From Streptomyces noursei (lineage in GTDB: Bacteria; Actinomycetota; Actinomycetes; Streptomycetales; Streptomycetaceae), in NCBI RefSeq assembly GCF_001646665.1, contig NZ_LWBU01000366.1:1-41163 (forward strand): 41,163 nt of DNA, read 5' to 3'. The notes beneath the pieces are model-generated. The model was not told the origin of the DNA. It ran no database searches and saw nothing but the letters and a program-made list of their open reading frames with translations. Shown piece by piece: positions 35,068 through 41,163 of this stretch (positions within the stretch are counted from its first letter, which is position 1; each line of letters starts with the position of its first letter). The translations under genes were made by a program, and so were the position numbers.

Positions 35068-35739
35068 CGCCCGCCGCGTGCGGAACAGGAAGTCCTCCAC
35101 CGCCCGCCGGTCCGGCCCGGGCGGGAGGGGGGAGCGGGAGACCGCCGCGTCGGCCTCGCCGGCGAGGCGGGCCATCCACGCCTCGACCCGCGCCCAGGGC
35201 ACCTCGCCCCGCTTGACCGCCAGGAGCCGCTCGCGCTCGTCGCCCACGCCGACCACCAGCTCCCCGGTGCGCAGCAGGTCGCGGCAGCTCGTCAGCAGCC
35301 GCAGCAGGTGCATGGCGTGCTTCCAGCGGGGCGCGCCGTGCAGCCGGACGTCGGCGTCGAGCTTCTTGCGCTGCCCGGCCGCGTACCGGACGAACGTCCG
35401 GTGGGCCTCGCGGGAGAGGAACGCCCGGCGCAGGGCCAGCAGCTCCCGCCCCGTGTCGTCGACGTGCTCGACGAGGGGCGAGTGCAGGCACTCCAGGATG
35501 TTGGGGTTGGCCCGCAGGGCCAGCTCGCAGAACCGTTCCAGCTCCCAGCTGAACTGCTCCTGCGCGGGGCCCTCCACATGCGTGGGCGGCTTGTCGAAAC
35601 GCCACTGGAGCGCGGTGGGGGCGAGGAACACCCCCCGGCGGTCGGTGTCGCTGTCGTCGGTGGCCAGCCCGAAGGCGCGCGACCCCATGACACAGGAGTA
35701 GATCGTGTGGTCGCGCACCAGCTCATGAGGGGTCGGCAT
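34993..35739 (-). CDS. RlaP-like predicted nucleotidyltransferase, copy 2
   Basis: 248 aa, same family as copy 1 but clearly diverged. The active-site motif is MGSRAFGLATDDSDTDRRG (18-36), with the canonical Gly-Ser and the D-x-D pair; where copy 1 has the third Asp this copy has Glu (AQEQFSWELERF). RANPNILECLHSPLVE is typical of the family. Start ATG at 35739, only seven bases after a TAGGGT -10 box, so leaderless. The 75-base tail-to-tail overlap with copy 1 lies in poorly conserved C-terminal sequence of both. Gene order on the minus strand is Rieske gene, ten-base gap, then this gene. Confidence 0.87.
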   Translation of the reverse strand: MPTPHELVRDHTIYSCVMGSRAFGLATDDSDTDRRGVFLAPTALQWRFDKPPTHVEGPAQEQFSWELERFCELALRANPNILECLHSPLVEHVDDTGRELLALRRAFLSREAHRTFVRYAAGQRKKLDADVRLHGAPRWKHAMHLLRLLTSCRDLLRTGELVVGVGDERERLLAVKRGEVPWARVEAWMARLAGEADAAVSRSPLPPGPDRRAVEDFLFRTRRASALQADPDDEVVEGVVGGGRGGVG

Positions 35740-35746
35740 GCGCCAG

Positions 35747-35752
35747 ACCCTA
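35747..35752 (-). promoter_or_regulatory. -10 box of RlaP-like copy 2 (leaderless), inside the Rieske stop
   Basis: TAGGGT on the minus strand seven bases before the ATG at 35739. Its first three bases are the TAG stop codon of the Rieske gene, so one sequence both ends one gene and starts transcription of the next. Confidence 0.5.
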
Positions 35753-36220
35753 TGCCAGGCGGATGCTGTCCCCCGTCACGGTGATCTGCTCCGCGGGCAG
35801 CGGCCGGGTCGCCGGGCCGCGCGCCACCGAGCCGTCCGCGACACGGAAGCGGCTGCCGTGGCAGGCGCAGTTGATCGTGCCGTCCTCCACCGTGGCGACG
35901 ACGCACCCCTGGTGGGTGCAGACCGCGGAGAACGCCTTGAACTCCCCGTCCTGCGGCTGCGTCACCACGACCTTCCGCTCCTTGAAGATCTTCCCGCCGC
36001 CGGAGGGGATGTCCGCCGTCCGCGCCAGCTCGCCGGCCGCGGGCGCCGAGGCGGAGGCGGAGTCCGTCGGGTCCGGGGGAGTCCCCGGTGCGGTCGGTGC
36101 CGGGCTGGCGGTGGCCGCCGGGGTGTCGCCGCCGTCGTCACCGCACCCGGCGACCAGGGCGGCGGTGGCGGAGGCGGCGGTCACGAGGACGGCCCGGCGG
36201 GGGGTGGGGGGTGCGCTCAT
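35750..36220 (-). CDS. Rieske [2Fe-2S] lipoprotein, Tat-exported
   Basis: 156 aa. Twin-arginine TPRRAVLV (RR at 8-9), then a hydrophobic stretch ending in the lipobox ALVAGC with lipidated Cys26. A Pro/Ala/Ser linker (27-65) leads to the Rieske domain: cluster ligands Cys101, His103, Cys118 and His121, and the Cys106-Cys120 pair that makes the stabilising disulfide in high-potential Rieske proteins. It should carry electrons at the outer membrane face; the partner enzyme is not encoded nearby. The ATG at 36220 has AGGA eight bases upstream; an ATG at 36229 has none. Confidence 0.9.
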   Translation of the reverse strand: MSAPPTPRRAVLVTAASATAALVAGCGDDGGDTPAATASPAPTAPGTPPDPTDSASASAPAAGELARTADIPSGGGKIFKERKVVVTQPQDGEFKAFSAVCTHQGCVVATVEDGTINCACHGSRFRVADGSVARGPATRPLPAEQITVTGDSIRLA

Positions 36221-36272
36221 GCGCGGCATCCTGGCGCCGCACGCCCCGGGCGCGAAGCCACCGCGCTGCCGG

Positions 36273-36605
36273 TTACCCCCAGGGGACGAGCCCCGTGACG
36301 CGGCCGGCCGCATCACGGCGCACCTCCCGCACGCCCGTGACGGCGGCCCGGTCGAGCGGACCGTACACGTGCGGGAAGAGCCGGCCTCCCGCGTCCTCCC
36401 AGCGGACCTCCGCCGTGAGCAGCGTCTCGTCGAGGTCCACCAGCAGCAGCGGCCCCGGCACCCCCCGGTAGTGGGCCTCGGCGACGGCCAGCGCCGTCTC
36501 CTCGTCGGGCGAGCAGTGCACGAACCCCTCGGAGGCCAGCGAGGCCGGGCGGTAGGGGACCTCCGGATCGGCCCACTCGGCGGCCGGTGCGATGTGGAGC
36601 AGCAT
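36273..36605 (-). CDS. DUF952 family protein
   Basis: 110 aa. It matches the DUF952 family (PF06108): MLLHIAPAAEWADPEV at the start, SEGFVHCSPDEETALAVA with the conserved His-Cys, then LLLVDLDETLL, VRWED and FPHVYGPLDRAAV at the end. Relatives share the ART/PARP-like fold by structure prediction in the literature, but their reaction is not known. The ATG at 36605 is the first codon of similarity. Divergent from aroH; likely first gene of a minus-strand pair with the Rieske gene 52 bases downstream. Confidence 0.86.
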   Translation of the reverse strand: MLLHIAPAAEWADPEVPYRPASLASEGFVHCSPDEETALAVAEAHYRGVPGPLLLVDLDETLLTAEVRWEDAGGRLFPHVYGPLDRAAVTGVREVRRDAAGRVTGLVPWG

Positions 36606-36711
36606 GCGCACAGTCTGCCCCGCCGTTCTGCATGCCGGACGGATCGGGCGGCGGCCGCCGGGCTGACTAGGCTGAACGACAGCACAGCGGCACCAGGCGA
36701 AGGAGCGGGAC
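36606..36711. promoter_or_regulatory. Divergent promoter region, DUF952 and aroH
   Basis: TAGGCT at 36668-36673 is a good -10 box for aroH, followed by a leader of about 35 bases and an AGGAG ribosome site. On the minus strand CAGACT lies six bases before the DUF952 ATG and may be a weak leaderless -10 box. Confidence 0.4.
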
Positions 36712-37074
36712 GTGGCGGTACGAGCGGTCCGAGGGGCCGTCCAGCTGGAGCGGGACGACGCCGGGCACATGCGGGACCAGGTCGGCGAGCTGCTCACCGC
36801 CGTACTGGAACGCAACGGCCTCGTCCCCGACGACCTGATCAGCGTCTGGTTCACCGCCACGCCCGACCTGCGCAGCGACTTCCCCGCCGCGGCGGTGCGC
36901 GAGCTGGGCATCGTGGACGTGCCGCTCATCTGCGCGCAGGAACTGGACGTCGCCGGCGCGATGCCCCGCGTCGTACGCCTGCTCGCCCACATCGAGACCG
37001 ACCTCCCCAAGTCCGCCGTCGCGCACGTCTACCTCGGCGCCGCGGCCGCCCTCCGCAAGGACATCGCCCAGTGA
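36712..37074 (+). CDS. aroH: Chorismate mutase, AroH class
   Basis: 120 aa, the size of the small trimeric AroH enzymes (B. subtilis type). AVRAVRGAVQLERDDAGHM then LISVWFTATPDLRSDFPAAA and DVPLICAQELDV are the family's conserved blocks; the Arg near residue 7 and the Glu/Arg residues that hold chorismate are present. It turns chorismate into prephenate, the first step towards Tyr and Phe. GTG at 36712 with AGGAG upstream. Its stop overlaps the start of tyrA by four bases, so product and next enzyme are made together. Confidence 0.94.
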   Translation: MAVRAVRGAVQLERDDAGHMRDQVGELLTAVLERNGLVPDDLISVWFTATPDLRSDFPAAAVRELGIVDVPLICAQELDVAGAMPRVVRLLAHIETDLPKSAVAHVYLGAAAALRKDIAQ

Positions 37075-38156
37075 GAACCGCCGTCGTCATCGGAACCGGG
37101 CTGATCGGCACCTCGGCCGCCCTCGCGCTCGCCGCGCGCGGCATCCGCGTCCACCTCGCCGACCACGACCCCTCCCGGGCCCGCACCGCCGCCGCGCGCG
37201 GGGCCGGCACCGAGGAGCCGCCCGAGGGCCCCGTGGACCTCGCGATCGTCGCCGTGCCGCCCGCGTACGTCGCCGCCACCCTCGCCGACGCCATGCGCGG
37301 CGGGATCGCCCGCGGCTACCTCGACGTCGCCAGCGTCAAGGGCGGACCCAAGCGGGAACTGGAGGCGATGGGCCTCGACCTGTCCGGGTACATCGGTACG
37401 CACCCGATGTCCGGCAAGGAGCGGTCCGGTCCGCTGGCCGCCACGGCCGACCTGTTCGAGGGCCGCCCGTGGGTGCTGACCCCGACCAGGGACACCGACA
37501 CCGAGGTGCTGAACCTCGCCCTGGAGCTGGTCGCCCTGTGCCGGGCGGTCCCGGTCGTCATGGACGCGGACGCGCACGACCGGGCCGTCGCGCTGGTGTC
37601 GCACACCCCGCAGCTGGTGTCGTCGATGGTCGCCGCACGGCTCGCCGACGCCGACGAGACGGCGGTACGGCTCTGCGGACAGGGCATCCGCGACGTCACC
37701 CGCATCGCCGCCTCCGACCCGCGCATGTGGGTCGAGATCCTGTCGGCCAACCCCGGCCCCGTCGCGGACGTCCTCGCCGGGGTGGCGGCCGACCTCGGCG
37801 AGACCGTCCGGGCGCTGCGGTCCCTCCAGTCCGCCGACGAGGACAAGCGCCGCGACGGCGCCACCGGCGTCGAGGACGTCCTGCGCCGCGGCAACGCCGG
37901 CCGCGCCCGCGTCCCCGGCAAGCACGGCGGCGGCCCGGTCGCCTACGAGACGGTCGCCGTCCTCCTCAGCGACCAGCCGGGCGAGCTGGCCCGCATCTTC
38001 GCCGACGCCGGCCGCGCGGGCGTCAACATCGAGGACGTCCGCATCGAGCACGCCACCGGCCAGCAGGCGGGTCTCATCCAACTGATGGTCGAGCCGGCGT
38101 CCGCCCCGGTCCTGGCGGCCGCCCTGCGGGAGCGGGGCTGGGCACTGCGGCAGTAG
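37071..38156 (+). CDS. tyrA: Prephenate dehydrogenase
   Basis: 361 aa. NAD(P) site VIGTGLIGTSAALAL (Gly at 8, 10, 13), then the catalytic domain with THPMSGKERSGP, the conserved His in VALVSHTPQL and the helical dimer region. Residues about 287-361 form an ACT domain (TVAVLLSDQPGELARIFADA), which commonly binds Tyr for feedback control. It oxidises prephenate to 4-hydroxyphenylpyruvate. GTG start overlaps the aroH stop (GTGA). 144 bases separate it from cmk. Confidence 0.95.
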   Translation: MRTAVVIGTGLIGTSAALALAARGIRVHLADHDPSRARTAAARGAGTEEPPEGPVDLAIVAVPPAYVAATLADAMRGGIARGYLDVASVKGGPKRELEAMGLDLSGYIGTHPMSGKERSGPLAATADLFEGRPWVLTPTRDTDTEVLNLALELVALCRAVPVVMDADAHDRAVALVSHTPQLVSSMVAARLADADETAVRLCGQGIRDVTRIAASDPRMWVEILSANPGPVADVLAGVAADLGETVRALRSLQSADEDKRRDGATGVEDVLRRGNAGRARVPGKHGGGPVAYETVAVLLSDQPGELARIFADAGRAGVNIEDVRIEHATGQQAGLIQLMVEPASAPVLAAALRERGWALRQ

Positions 38157-38231
38157 GGGCGCGCGGGGCCGGCGGGGCGGCCGGGGGAGGGGCGTAGCCC
38201 GAATGGGTGCAAGGGGTGGCGGCGGCAGTCG

Positions 38232-38237
38232 GTAACC
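38232..38237 (+). promoter_or_regulatory. Possible -10 box of cmk
   Basis: TAACCT about 64 bases before the cmk GTG, in the otherwise GC-only strip after tyrA. No clear -35 box. Confidence 0.35.
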
Positions 38238-38300
38238 TTGTGCAGGGCCCCTTGCCAACCGGCCGGCCCGCTCCCGCGTACCAGGAAGGTCTCCGACACC

Positions 38301-38972
38301 GTGGAATCCGTGATCGTCGCCATCGACGGGCCCTCCGGCACGGGCAAGTCGAGCACCTCCAAGGCGGTCGCCGCCAAGCTGGGGCTCAGCTACCTGGACA
38401 CCGGCGCGCAGTACCGGGCGATCACCTGGTGGATGATCACCAACGGTGTGGACGTCGACGACGCCGACGCCGTGGCCTCCGCCGCCGGGAAGCCCACCAT
38501 CGTCTCCGGGACCGACCCGTCCCACCCGACGATCACCGTCGACGGCGTGGACGCCGCCGGCCCCATCCGCACCCAGGAGGTCACCTCCAAGGTCAGCGCC
38601 GTCAGCGCCGTCCCCGAGGTGCGGGAGCGGATCACCGAGCTCCAGCGGTCCATCGCCGCGAGCGCCGGGCAGGGCATCGTCGTCGAGGGGCGGGACATCG
38701 GCACCACCGTCCTCCCCGACGCCGACCTCAAGATCTTCCTCACCGCCTCGCCCGAGGCCCGCGCCGCCCGCCGCTCCGGCGAGCTCAAGGGCGCCGACGT
38801 CCACGCCACCCGCGAGGCACTGATCAAGCGCGACGCGGCCGACTCCAGCCGCAAGACGTCCCCGCTCGCCAAGGCGGACGACGCCGTCGAGGTCGACACC
38901 ACCGACCTCACCCTCCAGCAGGTCATCGAGTGCGTCGTCACGCTCGTCGAGGAGAAGCGGGCCGCCGCGTGA
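38301..38972 (+). CDS. cmk: Cytidylate kinase
   Basis: 223 aa. P-loop IDGPSGTGKSS near residue 8, YLDTGAQYRAITWW for CMP binding, GIVVEGRDIGTTVLPDADLK and the lid region REALIKRDAADSSR are all classic. It phosphorylates CMP and dCMP. The GTG at 38301 is likely; a GTG at 38310 would still leave the P-loop, and AGGAAGG lies 12 bases before the first. Its stop overlaps the start of plsC (GTGA). Confidence 0.95.
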   Translation: MESVIVAIDGPSGTGKSSTSKAVAAKLGLSYLDTGAQYRAITWWMITNGVDVDDADAVASAAGKPTIVSGTDPSHPTITVDGVDAAGPIRTQEVTSKVSAVSAVPEVRERITELQRSIAASAGQGIVVEGRDIGTTVLPDADLKIFLTASPEARAARRSGELKGADVHATREALIKRDAADSSRKTSPLAKADDAVEVDTTDLTLQQVIECVVTLVEEKRAAA

Positions 38973-39613
38973 CCCCACCCTCCCCCAAGGGCGCCGCCGT
39001 CGGCCGCGGCATCGGCATCGGGCTGATGTACGGGCTGTGGAATCCGCGCGTCCTCGGCGCCTGGCGCGTCCCGGCCGCCGGGCCCGTGATCCTCGCCGTC
39101 AACCACGCGCACAACCTCGACGGCCCCATGCTGATGGGCACCGCGCCCCGCCCCGTGCACTTCCTGATCAAAAAAGAGGCCTTCAAGGGGCCTCTGGGCC
39201 CGTTCCTGGAAGGCATCGGCCAGGTCAAGGTGGACCGCGGCACACCCGACCGCACCGCCATCACCGGGGCCCTGGACGTACTGACGGCCGGCGGCGTCCT
39301 CGGCATCTTCCCCGAGGGCACCCGCGGCGTCGGCGACTTCGCCTCGCTCCGCGCCGGCCTCGCGTACTTCGCCCTGCGCAGCGGCGCGCCCATCGTCCCG
39401 GTCGCCGTCCTGGGAAGCACCGACCGCCGCGGACGGTTGATAAAGGCGCTGCCCCCGCTGCGCAGCGGCGTGGACGTCGTCTTCGGCGACGCCTTCCAGG
39501 CGGGGGACGGCTCCGGCCGCCGCACCCGCCAGGCGCTGGACGACGCCACCGTACGCATCCAGGAACGGCTCACCGCCCACCTGGAAAACGCCAGGCGCCT
39601 CACCGGGCGCTGA
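38969..39613 (+). CDS. 1-acyl-sn-glycerol-3-phosphate acyltransferase (PlsC-like)
   Basis: 214 aa. The HX4D-type motif NHAHNLD is at 45-51, and the FPEGTR motif is at 114-119, with an Arg/Asp-containing segment VDRGTPDR between them. The family transfers an acyl chain to lysophosphatidic acid in phospholipid synthesis, at the inner membrane face. It lacks a long membrane anchor and may bind through its N-terminal Gly/Leu-rich helix. Start GTG overlaps the cmk stop by four bases. cmk-plsC pairs are common in bacteria. Confidence 0.9.
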   Translation: MTPPSPKGAAVGRGIGIGLMYGLWNPRVLGAWRVPAAGPVILAVNHAHNLDGPMLMGTAPRPVHFLIKKEAFKGPLGPFLEGIGQVKVDRGTPDRTAITGALDVLTAGGVLGIFPEGTRGVGDFASLRAGLAYFALRSGAPIVPVAVLGSTDRRGRLIKALPPLRSGVDVVFGDAFQAGDGSGRRTRQALDDATVRIQERLTAHLENARRLTGR

Positions 39614-39683
39614 GCGAGACTGAGTCTTGAGTAGCGGATCACTCGATACCGCCGATGACGATGATGAACGAGGAACGGACTTC

Positions 39684-41132
39684 ATGAACGACCAGCACGA
39701 CCACGGGGCACTCGGCGACACCGAGTACACGGAGTTCATGGAGCTCGCCGCCGAAGAGGGCTTCGACGTCGAGGACGTCGAAGGCGCCATCGAGGAGGCC
39801 GGGCACGGCCCGCTCCCCGTCCTCGCCGTCGTCGGCCGGCCGAACGTCGGCAAGTCGACCCTGGTGAACCGCATCATCGGCCGGCGTGAGGCCGTCGTCG
39901 AGGACAAGCCCGGCGTCACCCGCGACCGCGTCACCTACGAGGCGGAGTGGGCCGGCCGCCGCTTCAAGGTCGTCGACACCGGCGGCTGGGAGCAGGACGT
40001 CCTCGGCATCGACGCGTCCGTCGCCGCCCAGGCCGAGTTCGCCATCGAGGCCGCCGACGCGGTCGTCTTCGTCGTGGACGCCACCGTCGGCGCCACCGAC
40101 ACCGACGAGGCCGTCGTCAAGCTGCTGCGCCGCGCCGGCAAGCCCGTCGTGCTGGCCGCCAACAAGGTCGACGGCCCCTCCGGCGAGGCCGACGCCTCCA
40201 TGCTCTGGTCCCTGGGCCTGGGCGAGCCGTTCCCCGTCTCGGCCCTGCACGGCCGCGGCACCGGCGACCTGCTCGACGAGGTCCTCAAGGCCCTTCCCGA
40301 GGCCCCCGAGCAGTCCTTCGGCACCGCCGTCGGCGGCCCGCGCCGCATCGCGCTCATCGGGCGCCCGAACGTCGGCAAGTCGTCCCTGCTCAACAAGATC
40401 GCCGGCGAGGAGCGGGTGGTCGTCAACGAGATGGCCGGTACCACCCGCGACCCGGTCGACGAGCTCATCGAGCTCGGCGGGACCACCTGGAAGTTCGTCG
40501 ACACCGCCGGCATCCGCAAGAAGGTGCACCTCCAGGAGGGCGCGGACTACTACGCCTCGCTGCGCACCGCCGCCGCCGTGGAGAAGGCGGAGGTGGCCGT
40601 CGTCCTGATCGACACGACGGACTCCATCTCCGTCCAGGACCAGCGGATCATCACCATGGCCGTCGAGGCGGGTCGCGCCCTCGTCATCGCCTACAACAAG
40701 TGGGACGAGCTCGACGAGGAGCGCCGCTACTACCTGGAGCGCGAGATCGAGACCGAGATGCAGCAGGTGGCCTGGGCCCCGCGCGTCAACGTCTCCGCCC
40801 TCACCGGCCGCCACATGGACCGGCTCGTCCCCGCGATCGAGACGGCACTGGCCGGCTGGGAGACCCGCGTCCCCACCGGGCGGCTGAACGCCTTCCTCGG
40901 CGAGCTGGTCGCGGCCCACCCGCACCCCATCCGGGGCGGCAAGCAGCCCCGCATCCTGTTCGGTACGCAGGCGGGCACCAAGCCGCCGCGGTTCGTGCTG
41001 TTCGCCTCGGGCTTCCTGGAGCACGGCTACCGGCGGTTCGTCGAGCGCCGGCTGCGCGAGGAGTTCGGCTTCGAGGGCACCCCGATCCACATCTCGGTAC
41101 GGGTGCGCGAGAAGCGCGGCCGCAAGAAGTGA
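39684..41132 (+). CDS. der: Ribosome biogenesis GTPase Der (EngA)
   Basis: 482 aa. Two GTPase domains in tandem: G1 motifs GRPNVGKST at 51-59 and GRPNVGKSS near 225-233, NKVD and NKWD as G4 motifs, then a C-terminal KH-like RNA-binding domain ending HISVRVREKRGRKK. Der is needed to assemble the 50S subunit. The 45-residue acidic N-terminal tail (EFMELAAEEGFDVEDVEGAI) is the actinobacterial form. The ATG at 39684 has AGGAA eight bases upstream; a TTG at 39627 in frame right after plsC would add 19 residues and is less likely. Confidence 0.95.
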   Translation: MNDQHDHGALGDTEYTEFMELAAEEGFDVEDVEGAIEEAGHGPLPVLAVVGRPNVGKSTLVNRIIGRREAVVEDKPGVTRDRVTYEAEWAGRRFKVVDTGGWEQDVLGIDASVAAQAEFAIEAADAVVFVVDATVGATDTDEAVVKLLRRAGKPVVLAANKVDGPSGEADASMLWSLGLGEPFPVSALHGRGTGDLLDEVLKALPEAPEQSFGTAVGGPRRIALIGRPNVGKSSLLNKIAGEERVVVNEMAGTTRDPVDELIELGGTTWKFVDTAGIRKKVHLQEGADYYASLRTAAAVEKAEVAVVLIDTTDSISVQDQRIITMAVEAGRALVIAYNKWDELDEERRYYLEREIETEMQQVAWAPRVNVSALTGRHMDRLVPAIETALAGWETRVPTGRLNAFLGELVAAHPHPIRGGKQPRILFGTQAGTKPPRFVLFASGFLEHGYRRFVERRLREEFGFEGTPIHISVRVREKRGRKK

Positions 41133-41163
41133 CGCGCCCGCGCGGCGCATGACGACGGCGGGG

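Noticed and set aside
36721..36860. Possible tRNA or riboswitch near aroH
   Set aside because: No cloverleaf, no T-arm sequence and no known riboswitch core; the bases encode conserved chorismate mutase residues.
38390..39934. Antisense open frame across cmk, plsC and der
   Set aside because: No family similarity; it covers three well-supported plus-strand genes.

Overview
The window is about 41 kb of very GC-rich DNA from a Streptomyces (or close relative) chromosome. The signs are strong GC bias at third codon positions, many GTG and TTG starts, a Streptomyces-type 5S rRNA, and a gene order matching the conserved core of actinobacterial chromosomes. From memory, not checked, the order tlyA-nadK-recN...pyrG-NUDIX...parA-scpA-scpB-rluB...cmk-der is that of M. 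tuberculosis Rv1691-Rv1713. No phage genes, insertion sequences, CRISPR arrays, tRNAs or broken genes were seen.

Layout. (1) 1-288: 23S-5S spacer, 5S rRNA and the rrn terminator. (2) 369-4707: an Arg/Asp/Gly repeat protein with a TPR-like C-terminus, a DUF1015 protein on the other strand, and a NagD-like HAD phosphatase. (3) 4747-7784: an iron-box-controlled ferric-siderophore importer (two permeases and an ATPase). (4) 7790-12997: SCP2-like protein, small conserved protein, tlyA, nadK, recN and a MraY/WecA-like membrane protein. (5) 13088-20957: a glycosyltransferase, a PucR-family regulator, an APC permease with an exported (Tat) flavin amine oxidase, and a GH15 hydrolase. (6) 21452-27342: pyrG, a NUDIX hydrolase, an NB-ARC-like/TPR protein and alanine dehydrogenase. 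(7) 27668-32281: a tightly coupled operon of a ParA paralogue, a ribbon-helix-helix-like protein, scpA, scpB and a pseudouridine synthase, for chromosome segregation and ribosome modification. (8) 32359-35739: an NrtR-type NUDIX/winged-helix regulator, an ADP-ribosylglycohydrolase and two RlaP-like nucleotidyltransferases, the second convergent with and overlapping the first. (9) 35750-36605: a Rieske lipoprotein and a DUF952 protein. (10) 36712-41132: aroH, tyrA, cmk, plsC and der.

Most of the window is housekeeping: translation and ribosome modification (5S, tlyA, rluB, der), nucleotide and cofactor supply (nadK, pyrG, cmk, NUDIX), DNA repair and segregation (recN, parA, scpAB) and aromatic amino acids (aroH, tyrA). 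The parts most worth a second look are the NAD/ADP-ribose plus nucleotidyltransferase module at 32.36-35.74 kb with its own inverted-repeat operator, the ParA/RHH/ScpAB operon, the repeat protein next to the rRNA operon, and a run of genes whose -10 boxes lie only 6-8 bases before the start codon, which predicts leaderless mRNAs.
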